12,390 nucleotides of DNA from Desulfobacteraceae bacterium (lineage in GTDB: Bacteria > Desulfobacterota > Desulfobacteria > Desulfobacterales > SG8-13), in assembly GCA_029287875.1 (NCBI GenBank), contig JARFQH010000277.1:1-12390 (forward strand). Direction: 5' to 3'. The notes under the pieces were generated by a model. It worked only from the letters and a program-made list of their open reading frames with translations, had not been told where the DNA came from and searched no databases. A program made the translations under genes and the position numbers. This document shows, piece by piece, positions 6,770-12,390 of the stretch (the stretch's first letter is position 1; each line of letters starts with the position of its first letter).

Positions 6770-6955
6770 ATGGAATTTTTTCTGTGTGTTGTCGGCATGG
6801 TCATGATCTTCGAAGGGGTGCCGTATTTTGCCTTTCCGGCGAAAATGAAGCTCTGGATCCTGAAGGTCATTGAAATGCCGGACGAAAACCTGCGCCGCCT
6901 CGGATTCGTGTTGATGATTTTCGGACTCGGGCTGGTGTATTTGGGAAAGCGATAG
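6770..6955 (+). CDS. DUF2065 family small membrane protein (YjeT-like)
   Basis: A 61-residue integral membrane peptide with two hydrophobic helices (about 2-20 and 44-58) joined by a basic/acidic loop. The features match the DUF2065/YjeT family: an N-terminal helix carrying an internal Glu (MIFEGVPYF), a loop with VIEMPDENLRRLG, and a C-terminal helix ending in YLGKR. The function of this family is unknown. The start at ATG 6770 is preferred over an in-frame ATG at 6713 because AAGGG lies 7 bases before it and the family begins directly at the first helix. It is monocistronic as far as can be seen: palindromic element B follows at once. Confidence 0.8.
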   Translation: MEFFLCVVGMVMIFEGVPYFAFPAKMKLWILKVIEMPDENLRRLGFVLMIFGLGLVYLGKR

Positions 6956-6974
6956 AAAGTCGTCGGATGCGCCC

Positions 6975-7137
6975 AATTCTTTAATCCACAAGTCTTTGGC
7001 GCGATTGACTCCGAAATTGGGTTCGTCTACAAGGCACATCCAGCGGCGCATATCGAGATACGTGTCGGTGGATGAAACGCAGTAAAAGATCCAAAAGACA
7101 AGCAAGATGTGGAATTATTTCTTGCTGGGGCCCTTAA
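6975..7137. repeat. Element B: degenerate palindromic element, direct-repeat partner of element C
   Basis: From 7017 to 7129 this is about 95% identical to 11717-11829, in the same orientation, at a constant 4700-base offset; 7017-7074 is identical without a mismatch. The inner palindrome runs 7037-7074 (CATCCA...TGGATG, centre 7055.5). The right end GGAATTATTTCTTGCTGGGG matches C and is similar to A. The left arm has about 12 extra bases near 6993-7004 and little end symmetry. The GTAGACGA arm that pairs with TCGTCTAC in C is mutated here, so B looks like a decaying copy. It covers most of the DUF2065-queA spacer; the left boundary is approximate. Confidence 0.75.
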
Positions 7138-7159
7138 ATACATATCGCCGGAAACGGGG

Positions 7160-8212
7160 ATGTTTTCATTATCCGACTACGATTACAATCTTCCGCCTGA
7201 ACGGATCGCCCAAATGCCGGCAACCCGCAGGGACAGCTCACGGCTCCTGATTTTAGACCGCAGTAGCGGTGCCGTAACGCACCGCATCTTCAATGACCTC
7301 ACCGCCTATCTCGAGCGGCCCGATGTGCTGGTCGTCAACAACACGGAAGTGATTCCCGGTCGCCTGATGGGCCGCAAGACCACCGGCGGTAAGGTCGAAG
7401 TCTTGATTCTCGATTACGCCGGCGGACGGACCGAAGGCGGACGGTTTGTGTGCCGTTGCCTGGTGAAGGCCGCCAAGCCGCCACGGCCCGGCGGTGAGCT
7501 CTTTTTCGACGGCGGTTTACAGGCCAGTGTGATAGAAGGCGGCGCCGGCGTTTTCACGCTCGCGTTCGACTGCAACGGTTCGTTCGAGGACCACCTCTAC
7601 CGGATCGGGCAGGTGCCGTTGCCGCCGTATATCCGGCGAGACGACGGATATCCTCTGCCGGACGACCGCTGCCATTACCAGACGGTCTATGCCGAACAAA
7701 AAGGAGCTGTGGCCGCACCAACGGCCGGCCTTCATTTTTCGCGGGGACTGCTGGCGGGCATACATGCACGCGGCATCGACATCGTCACCATAACCCTGCA
7801 CGTCGGTTACGGTACTTTCATGCCCGTCAGGGTGGACGACATTCGCCAGCACCGCATGCATGCCGAAAGGTTTCAGGTATCGGCCGAAGCGGCCGATCGT
7901 ATCAATCGCGCCAGAGAGGGGGGCGGCCGCGTCTTAGCTGTGGGAACCACCTGTGTACGCACCCTAGAGTTCAGCGCCGATGACCGAGGACGGATGGCAG
8001 CCTGCAGCGGCACTTGTGATCTGTTTATCTACCCGGGTTACCGATTCAAAGCGATCGATGGCCTGGTGACGAACTTCCATCTGCCGAAGTCGACCCTGCT
8101 GATGCTGGTCGCCGCCTTTGCCGGAAGGGATAAAGTCCTCAAGGCTTACGGGGAGGCGATCAAAGAAAAGTACCGGTTTTTCAGCTATGGGGATGCGATG
8201 TTGATCACATAA
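7160..8212 (+). CDS. queA: S-adenosylmethionine:tRNA ribosyltransferase-isomerase QueA
   Basis: A 350-residue cytosolic enzyme of queuosine synthesis: it transfers and isomerises the ribosyl group of AdoMet onto preQ1 at the wobble position of tRNAs with GUN anticodons, giving epoxyqueuosine. The whole family pattern is present: SDYDYNLPPERIAQ at the N-terminus, NNTEVIPGRL (60-69), QTVYA (174-178), APTAGLHF (186-193), HVGYGTFMPV (214-223), GTTCVRTLE (262-270), TNFHLPKSTLLML (304-316), and RFFSYGDAMLI at the C-terminus. Length is normal. I chose ATG 7160: family members begin here, while the in-frame ATG at 7109 lies inside repeat element B. tgt follows 40 bases downstream and is surely co-transcribed. 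Confidence 0.97.
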   Translation: MFSLSDYDYNLPPERIAQMPATRRDSSRLLILDRSSGAVTHRIFNDLTAYLERPDVLVVNNTEVIPGRLMGRKTTGGKVEVLILDYAGGRTEGGRFVCRCLVKAAKPPRPGGELFFDGGLQASVIEGGAGVFTLAFDCNGSFEDHLYRIGQVPLPPYIRRDDGYPLPDDRCHYQTVYAEQKGAVAAPTAGLHFSRGLLAGIHARGIDIVTITLHVGYGTFMPVRVDDIRQHRMHAERFQVSAEAADRINRAREGGGRVLAVGTTCVRTLEFSADDRGRMAACSGTCDLFIYPGYRFKAIDGLVTNFHLPKSTLLMLVAAFAGRDKVLKAYGEAIKEKYRFFSYGDAMLIT

Positions 8213-8245
8213 CCAAAAACCTAAAACTTAACACCTAAAACCATT
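8211..8245. repeat. Heptamer-periodic AACCTAA-like array, copy 2 (queA-tgt spacer)
   Basis: Five 7-base units begin at 8211, 8218, 8225, 8232 and 8239: AACCAAA, AACCTAA, AACTTAA, CACCTAA, AACCATT. The array starts within the queA stop codon and fills nearly all of the 40-base gap to tgt. This leaves no recognisable Shine-Dalgarno before tgt. Confidence 0.65.
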
Positions 8246-8252
8246 ATTCCCC

Positions 8253-9377
8253 ATGTTTGACTTTAACGTCAAATCCCGATGCCAGGAAACACGTGCACGG
8301 ACCGGTGTCATCGAAACCGCTCACGGCACCGTCCGGACGCCGGTTTTCATGCCGGTCGGCACGCTGGGAACCGTCAAGGCGCTTTCCCCGGAGGAGCTTG
8401 TGCAGTGCGGAGCACAGATCATTCTGGGCAATACCTACCATCTGTACCTGCGGCCCGGGTGTGAGGTCATAGAGAGATTTTCGGGACTTCACCGGTTTAT
8501 GAATTGGGACGGTCCGATCCTGACCGATAGCGGCGGGTTCCAGGTTTTTTCCCTGGCGCAGTTGTCTAAAGTCAGTGAGGAGGGGGTGGCCTTTCAGTCG
8601 CACATCGACGGATCTTCGCATCTGCTCGGTCCCGAAAAAGCGGTTGCGATCCAGGTGTGCCTCGACGCGGACATCGTCATGTGCCTCGACCAGTGTATCG
8701 CCTACCCGGCCGAGCGTGAAACCGCACGCGAGGCTCTCGAGCTGACCGCCCGCTGGGCCGTGCGATGCAAAAAAGAATGGCAGTTGCGGACGGACGGTCA
8801 CCAAGCGCTGTTTGGAATTGTCCAGGGTGGCATGTACAGGGAGTTGAGAGCACGGTCTGCCGAACTGACGGCCGAAATTGGATTCGACGGGTACGCCGTC
8901 GGGGGGCTCAGTGTCGGCGAGCCCAAGGACCAGATGCTGGAAATAGCCGACCAGACGCTGCCCCTACTGCCGGTGTCTCAGCCGAAATACGTTATGGGGG
9001 TCGGCACGCCGGAAGACCTGGTGGAGCTGGTGGCATTAGGGGCCGATATGTTCGACTGCGTATTGCCTACCCGCAATGCGCGCAACGGCCAGATGTTCAC
9101 GGGCGGTGGGACCCTTAACATCACAAATGCCCGCTACCGAACCGATACGGAACCTCCGGACCCATCCTGCACCTGCTACACCTGTCGCCATTACTCGCGG
9201 GCCTACCTGCGCCATCTGTATATGTCCCGGGAACTTCTGGCCTATCGCTTGAACACGATACACAATATTCATTATTTTCTCCGTCTGGTCCGGGACATGC
9301 GGGTCGCAATTGCCGAACAGCGCTTTACGGATTTTCGAAAGGAGTTTTATCGCCGGCGGGCCGGTCGAAAATTATAG
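8253..9377 (+). CDS. tgt: Queuine/preQ1 tRNA-guanine transglycosylase Tgt
   Basis: A 374-residue zinc enzyme that exchanges guanine-34 of GUN-anticodon tRNAs for preQ1, the step before QueA. Key residues are visible: D92 in TDSGGFQVF (acid/base), GIVQGG (188-193), GGLSVGEP (217-224), the nucleophile D268 in MFDCVLPTRNARNG, and the zinc ligands C306, C308, C311 and H337 in CTCYTC and NTIHN. Length and motif order are standard for the bacterial enzyme, so it should be active. Gene order queA-tgt is a common arrangement. The start at ATG 8253 matches the family N-terminus; no Shine-Dalgarno is visible before it, so translation may depend on coupling to queA or on a leader without a Shine-Dalgarno. 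No other queuosine genes are in the window. Confidence 0.97.
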   Translation: MFDFNVKSRCQETRARTGVIETAHGTVRTPVFMPVGTLGTVKALSPEELVQCGAQIILGNTYHLYLRPGCEVIERFSGLHRFMNWDGPILTDSGGFQVFSLAQLSKVSEEGVAFQSHIDGSSHLLGPEKAVAIQVCLDADIVMCLDQCIAYPAERETAREALELTARWAVRCKKEWQLRTDGHQALFGIVQGGMYRELRARSAELTAEIGFDGYAVGGLSVGEPKDQMLEIADQTLPLLPVSQPKYVMGVGTPEDLVELVALGADMFDCVLPTRNARNGQMFTGGGTLNITNARYRTDTEPPDPSCTCYTCRHYSRAYLRHLYMSRELLAYRLNTIHNIHYFLRLVRDMRVAIAEQRFTDFRKEFYRRRAGRKL

Positions 9378-9442
9378 CTGCAGCAACCCGGCAAGTGCGA
9401 GGAGGCGGATTGCGCCACGGAAGTTTGTCGGGCCTGCGGGCC

Positions 9443-9467
9443 TTGCCAGTTGGCAAATTCTAATTTT
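9443..9467 (+). terminator. Possible weak rho-independent terminator after tgt
   Basis: Perfect 6-bp stem TTGCCA-GT-TGGCAA (9443-9456) is followed by ATTCTAATTTT. The stem is short and its 2-base loop is tight. An upstream GGCCTGCGGGCC and the outer pair GGCAAG/CTTGCC could give alternative folds. It would end the queA-tgt transcript. Confidence 0.3.
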
Positions 9468-9494
9468 GTATTTATTTTATTCATTTAATACGAT
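9466..9494 (+). promoter_or_regulatory. Weak candidate promoter for the NifU-domain gene
   Basis: TTGTAT (9466-9471), 17 bases, then TACGAT (9489-9494), in a strongly A+T-rich stretch after tgt. The matches are only 3 and 4 of 6, so the support is mainly position, spacing and local A+T richness. Start of transcription would be near 9501, about 60 bases before the gene. Confidence 0.25.
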
Positions 9495-9560
9495 AAGTCT
9501 TTGAGCAAGCCATATTCGATTTGGTGGTCCCATAGGGCAACCAAACATAAGGAGGATAAC

Positions 9561-9779
9561 ATGAAAGAAAAAGTTGAAGCGGCACTGAAGAAGATCCGAC
9601 CTATGCTCCAGAGAGACGGTGGCAACGTGGAGCTGATCGAAGTCGAGGACGGCATTGTAAAGGTCCGCCTGCAAGGCGCCTGCGCCGGTTGCCCCATGTC
9701 CCAGATGACCATTAAAAACGGTATTGAGAGATTATTGAAACAGGAAATTCCTGAGGTCAAATCGGTTGTATCCGTTTGA
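9561..9779 (+). CDS. NifU C-terminal-domain (Nfu-type) iron-sulfur scaffold protein
   Basis: A 72-residue stand-alone Nfu domain. The family pattern is clear: RPMLQRDGGNVELIEVEDG (13-31), VKVRLQGACAGCPMSQMT (33-50) with the CxxC pair C41/C44, and a C-terminal helix ending PEVKSVVSV. Two copies would assemble a bridged [4Fe-4S] cluster through these cysteines and hand it to client apoproteins; this is the known biochemistry of the family. Start at ATG 9561 is set by a strong AAGGAGG five bases upstream (9549-9555); an in-frame ATG at 9501 adds residues unlike the family. A client cannot be named, although iron-sulfur enzymes such as the radical SAM protein are encoded nearby. Confidence 0.93.
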   Translation: MKEKVEAALKKIRPMLQRDGGNVELIEVEDGIVKVRLQGACAGCPMSQMTIKNGIERLLKQEIPEVKSVVSV

Positions 9780-9804
9780 TGGTCCGTCATATCGATGGAC
9801 TCAT

Positions 9805-9880
9805 CCGATGCACCGCATTTCCGGCCTCTCACCGGAATGTTTTCAAGGCGAGATTCGCTGAAACGGCGAGTCTGCATCGG
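9805..9880 (+). promoter_or_regulatory. Candidate structured leader (three-way-junction fold) upstream of the aminotransferase gene
   Basis: A perfect 8-bp outer stem CCGATGCA/TGCATCGG (9805-9812 with 9873-9880) encloses two hairpins: TTCCGG-N7-CCGGAA (9819-9837) and TCGC-N7-GCGA (9855-9869). This gives a compact three-way-junction-like drawing in the 171-base spacer between the NifU-domain and aminotransferase genes, ending 70 bases before the start codon. It does not match a riboswitch class I recognise; it could also be a chance fold in G+C-rich DNA. Confidence 0.35.
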
Positions 9881-9950
9881 ACCGGCGGCGATACATTTTC
9901 ACGATCACCTCCAATGCTACGGCATATTCTGAAGACGGCAGGGACTGACA

Positions 9951-11132
9951 ATGACCATTGCAGAGGAAATCAAGACCATGATGGCCGGGTCTTCGTGGAT
10001 CCGGAAGATGTTCGAGGAAGGCGCCAAACTGAAAGCCCAACACGGGCCCGAAAATGTCTATGACTTCAGTCTCGGAAATCCGAACCTGGACCCGCCCGAT
10101 GTTTTCAATAAAGCCCTTGAGACCGTTATAGCGGAAACGGGACCCATGGGGCACGGTTACATGCCGAATACCGGTTATCCCCACGTCAGGCGAGCGGTCG
10201 CCGACTACCTGTCGCGCGAGCACGGGGTGGAATTCACCGAAAACGAGGTCATCATGACCTGCGGCGCCGCCGGGGCGCTCAATATGATCTTGAAAGCGAT
10301 TCTCGATGCGGGTGACGAGGTGAGCACCCCTTCCCCGTACTTTGTCGAATACAAATTCTACGCCGCCAATCACGGCGGCACTTTGAAAACCGTACCGACC
10401 CGACCGGATTTTACATTAGACATCGACGCCTTGTCGGCTGCCGTCACGGAGAGAACCAAGGCGGTCCTGATCAATTCTCCGAACAATCCCACCGGCCAGA
10501 TCTATTCGGAAGAAAGCCTGCTGGCTCTCGGACGACTTCTAACCCAAAAGAGCCAGGCCTTCGGTCGCACCATCTACCTGATTTCCGACGAACCCTATCG
10601 CAAGGTCGTTTATGACGGAGTTCGGGTGCCGAGCATCTTTACCTGTTACCGCGAGAGCATTCTGGCCACTTCCTACTCCAAAGACCTGTCGATTCCCGGG
10701 GAGCGAATCGGGTATGCCGCCGTGCACCCGCAGGCCTCCTATCGGCAGGATTTGATCGGCGCTATGGCACTGACCAACCGCATTCTGGGTTTTGTCAATG
10801 CCCCGGCGCTGATGCAGCGGGCGGTGGCTCTTGTACAGGGGGCCACTGTCGATATTTCGGCTTACGCACGCAAACGCGCTTTGCTCTGCGATGGTCTGGC
10901 AGACTGCGGGTATACTTTTGTGCGGCCGCCGGGGGCGTTTTATCTTTTCCCTCAAACTCCTATCCCGGATGATGTGGCCTTTGTCAAAGAATTGCAGAAG
11001 GAATTGATCCTGGCAGTACCGGGCAGCGGATTCGGTGGTCCCGGGCATTTCAGGCTTTCTTACTGCGTCGATGATGACACCATCGTAAATGCTATCCCCG
11101 GCTTTGGAGAAGCGATGAAAAAATTCCACTGA
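9951..11132 (+). CDS. Class I/II PLP-dependent aminotransferase
   Basis: A 393-residue fold-type I enzyme. The Schiff-base lysine is K244 in TSYSKDLSIPGERIGY; other cofactor contacts are the CGAAGAL loop (104-110), N179 in SPNNPTG, D213 and Y216 in ISDEPY, and R251 in PGERIGY. R368 in HFRLSY is the residue that binds the substrate carboxylate. It transfers an amino group between an amino acid and a 2-oxo acid, probably of the aspartate or aromatic group; the substrate cannot be decided from sequence. The N-terminus, with EEIKTMMAGSSWIRKMFEEG and YDFSLGNPNLDPP, fits a subgroup common in anaerobes. Length is normal and ATG 9951 has AGGGA about 7 bases upstream. Gap to mce is 59 bases, so the two may share a transcript. 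Confidence 0.93.
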   Translation: MTIAEEIKTMMAGSSWIRKMFEEGAKLKAQHGPENVYDFSLGNPNLDPPDVFNKALETVIAETGPMGHGYMPNTGYPHVRRAVADYLSREHGVEFTENEVIMTCGAAGALNMILKAILDAGDEVSTPSPYFVEYKFYAANHGGTLKTVPTRPDFTLDIDALSAAVTERTKAVLINSPNNPTGQIYSEESLLALGRLLTQKSQAFGRTIYLISDEPYRKVVYDGVRVPSIFTCYRESILATSYSKDLSIPGERIGYAAVHPQASYRQDLIGAMALTNRILGFVNAPALMQRAVALVQGATVDISAYARKRALLCDGLADCGYTFVRPPGAFYLFPQTPIPDDVAFVKELQKELILAVPGSGFGGPGHFRLSYCVDDDTIVNAIPGFGEAMKKFH

Positions 11133-11191
11133 TCCGGAAATGAAAAATATTTGATCCACCTTCTTCACGATAATTCGAAAAGGAGCGCCTC

Positions 11192-11593
11192 ATGAAAATT
11201 CTGAAGATCGACCACTTGGGCATTGCCGTCAACAGCATCGATGAAGGGAAAAATTTCTGGTCGGAAGTCCTCGGACTGGCATTCGAGGGCACCGAAACCG
11301 TCGCCGAGCAAAAGGTGACCACCGCCTTTTTTCCGGTCGGTGAGAGCGAAGTCGAATTGCTCGAGTCGACCGCACCGGATGGTCCGATTGCCAAGTACAT
11401 GGAGAAAAAGGGAGCGGGCATCCAGCATATCGCTTTTCGGGTTGCCGACATCGAAGCGGCGCTCGCGGAGCTAAAGGAAAAGGGTGTCCGGCTGATCGAT
11501 GAGAAGCCGCGCATGGGTGCCGGTGGCGCCAAAATCGCCTTTTTACATCCCAAGGCGACCGGCGGGGTTCTGGTCGAGCTGTGTGAACGTTGA
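11192..11593 (+). CDS. mce: Methylmalonyl-CoA epimerase
   Basis: A 133-residue member of the vicinal-oxygen-chelate fold with two beta-alpha-beta-beta-beta modules. It interconverts (2R)- and (2S)-methylmalonyl-CoA, linking propionyl-CoA carboxylation to methylmalonyl-CoA mutase. Predicted metal ligands by comparison with the Propionibacterium enzyme are H8 (KIDHLGIAV), E55 (SEVELLE), H79 (IQHIAFRV) and E129 (VLVELCE). PRMGAGGAKIAFLHPKATGGVL is the typical C-terminal signature. A strong AAAAGGAG lies 6 bases before ATG 11192. In sulfate reducers and syntrophs this enzyme serves propionate oxidation or odd-chain metabolism; mutase and carboxylase genes are not in the window. The adjacent aminotransferase has no obvious pathway link. 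Confidence 0.95.
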   Translation: MKILKIDHLGIAVNSIDEGKNFWSEVLGLAFEGTETVAEQKVTTAFFPVGESEVELLESTAPDGPIAKYMEKKGAGIQHIAFRVADIEAALAELKEKGVRLIDEKPRMGAGGAKIAFLHPKATGGVLVELCER

Positions 11594-11672
11594 GCCTCTC
11601 GCTATGGGAAGTTTGCTCGCCGATCGCACAATCAATCCGTGGCTGCCCGTTTTTAAGTGAGTTTGCAGTTGA

Positions 11673-11836
11673 TTAAGGGTTACGGTAAGAAATAATTCCA
11701 CAAGATTGCGCCGGATTTGGGTTCGTCTACAAGGCACATCCAGCGGCGCATATCGAGATACGTGTCGGTGGATGTAACGCAGTAGACGATCCAAAAGACT
11801 AGCAAGATGTGAAATTATTTATTGCTGGGGTCCTAA
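11673..11836. repeat. Element C: intact 164-bp palindromic element
   Basis: Centre is at 11755.5. Left end TTAAGGGTTACGGTAAGAAATA mirrors the right end (GAAATTATTTATTGCTGGGG, then TCCTAA). TCGTCTAC pairs with GTAGACGA, and CATCCA...TGGATG forms the inner stem with several G-T/A-C mismatches. Overall size and end sequences parallel element A; the core is near-identical to element B. It fills most of the spacer between mce and the PhaE-like gene, whose 3' ends converge here, so as a long hairpin it could act as a two-way terminator. No transposase ORF. Confidence 0.78.
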
Positions 11837-11853
11837 GGCATGCGTGGCGATGC

Positions 11854-12321
11854 TTATTGGTCAGGTTCCGAGAATTTTTTCACAAGCTTCTGAAATTCGG
11901 TGCTCTGCTTGTTGATCAGATCTTGCAATACTTCGAGCGACTTATTTGGATCGATGCCGGGATTTTTGATGAGGTCTCGCAGGCGCGAGATGGTCTGTTC
12001 CTGCGCCTCGATTTTTTGCTTGAGGGCTTGATTTTCTTCTTCTAGGATCTGGTATTCATCCTTTGAAACCCATCCCATGATGCTAAAGTAATCACCAAAG
12101 GATTTCTTGAAATCCGCCGCCGCCCTTTCCCATGCAGCACTGCTTTCCGGGCCGTCCTGACTCTGCTCTTCGAGACCGTAGTATTTTTTAAACATTGCGG
12201 TCAATTCCTCGACACCGCTGAAACCCCCGTTGATCCAGCGGGAGACGTCTTCGAGTTGTTTCTGGCCTCTGGCAACAGAGAGAAGATAATTTCCCCAGAA
12301 TTCCAGGAATTGTCGGTCCAT
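11854..12321 (-). CDS. Coiled-coil protein resembling PhaE/phasin (polyhydroxyalkanoate granule or synthase subunit)
   Basis: A 155-residue, almost wholly helical, soluble protein rich in Gln, Glu and Lys, without signal peptide. Features seen are an aromatic N-terminal helix (RQFLEFWGNYLLSVARGQKQ), a second amphipathic region with FKKSFGDYFSIMGWVSKDEY (71-90), then a coiled coil at about 86-118 (EEENQALKQKIEAQEQ) and a charged C-terminus. An amphipathic N-terminal part, a MGWVS-KDEY hinge and a terminal coiled coil recall PhaE/PhaR-type subunits of class III/IV PHA synthase and phasins, but I cannot confirm this without a profile search. Start: ATG 12321 with GAGGA 7 bases upstream. The in-frame ATG at 12375 lies in sequencing adapter, so its extra N-terminal residues are artefact. 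The upstream neighbour, where a PHA synthase might be expected, is lost at the contig end. Confidence 0.7.
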   Translation of the reverse strand: MDRQFLEFWGNYLLSVARGQKQLEDVSRWINGGFSGVEELTAMFKKYYGLEEQSQDGPESSAAWERAAADFKKSFGDYFSIMGWVSKDEYQILEEENQALKQKIEAQEQTISRLRDLIKNPGIDPNKSLEVLQDLINKQSTEFQKLVKKFSEPDQ

Positions 12322-12336
12322 GACAGAATCCTCGGC

Positions 12337-12390
12337 CTGTCTCTTATACACATCTCCGAGCCCACGAGACGGCACTAAGGATCTCGTATG
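12337..12390. other. Illumina Nextera (Tn5) adapter contamination at contig end
   Basis: CTGTCTCTTATACACATCT (12337-12355) is the 19-base Tn5 mosaic end. It is followed by CCGAGCCCACGAGAC (12356-12370), the rest of the Nextera read-2 adapter, then 10 bases that fit an index (GGCACTAAGG), then ATCTCGTATG, the start of the P7 flow-cell sequence. This is library-preparation sequence, not genome. Translation across it produces the well-known artefact peptide LGDVYKRQ. Confidence 0.98.

Noticed and set aside
6565..6873. ORFs of about 100 codons on both strands around 6565-6873
   Set aside because: They overlap each other and the DUF2065 gene, have Cys/Arg-rich chance-like compositions and no start signals.
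7109..7159. Longer N-terminus of QueA
   Set aside because: It would be encoded by repeat element B and does not resemble the family start; the ATG at 7160 gives a standard QueA N-terminus.
9501..9560. Longer N-terminus of the NifU-domain protein
   Set aside because: A textbook AAGGAGG five bases before ATG 9561 decides the start, and the extra residues do not fit the family.
12322..12375. N-terminal extension of the PhaE-like protein
   Set aside because: The ATG at 12375 and the VYKRQ residues come from sequencing adapter.

Overview
The window reads like a chromosomal segment of a Gram-negative, probably anaerobic bacterium. I infer a sulfate-reducer-like Desulfobacterota (Desulfobacterales-type). 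The basis is gene content and style: a methylmalonyl-CoA epimerase, a SPASM radical-SAM enzyme, a small NifU-type iron-sulfur protein, a SpoIIE/anti-sigma regulatory pair and many short palindromic intergenic elements. No rRNA or marker gene in the window fixes the taxonomy.

Left part (1-6451) is regulatory and transport. Reading leftward on the minus strand: a membrane-anchored HAMP/SpoIIE-type phosphatase (4889-6349), possibly preceded by a 31-codon mini-ORF; an ABC exporter half-transporter with a very unusual, enlarged nucleotide-binding domain (951-3467); a cyclic-nucleotide-binding-domain protein overlapping its 3' end by 26 bases (449-976); and the N-terminal 61 residues of an RsbW-like anti-sigma/histidine-kinase-fold ATPase cut by the window edge (1-185). 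A lone radical SAM/SPASM gene (3951-4865) lies on the plus strand between the phosphatase and the ABC gene. The phosphatase and the RsbW-like ATPase are the two enzyme classes of a partner-switching pathway; the STAS antagonist that would link them is not in the window.

Right part (6770-11593) is plus-strand housekeeping: a DUF2065 membrane peptide, queA and tgt (queuosine modification of tRNA), a NifU C-terminal-domain protein, a class I/II PLP aminotransferase with a candidate structured leader, and methylmalonyl-CoA epimerase. A minus-strand coiled-coil protein resembling PhaE/phasins (11854-12321) ends the biological sequence.

Intergenic structure is the other theme. Three elements of about 162-164 bp (A 235-396, B about 6975-7137, C 11673-11836) are full-length imperfect palindromes with related ends. 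B and C are near-identical direct repeats flanking the queA-to-mce block. Two spacers hold heptamer-periodic AACCTAA-like arrays. The final 54 bases (12337-12390) are not biological: they are an Illumina Nextera/Tn5 adapter with the start of the P7 sequence, so the contig really ends at about 12336.

The most unusual protein observation is the ABC transporter: about 315 residues separate its Q-loop from its LSGGQ signature, and the extra sequence contains two further diverged Q-loop-like segments.
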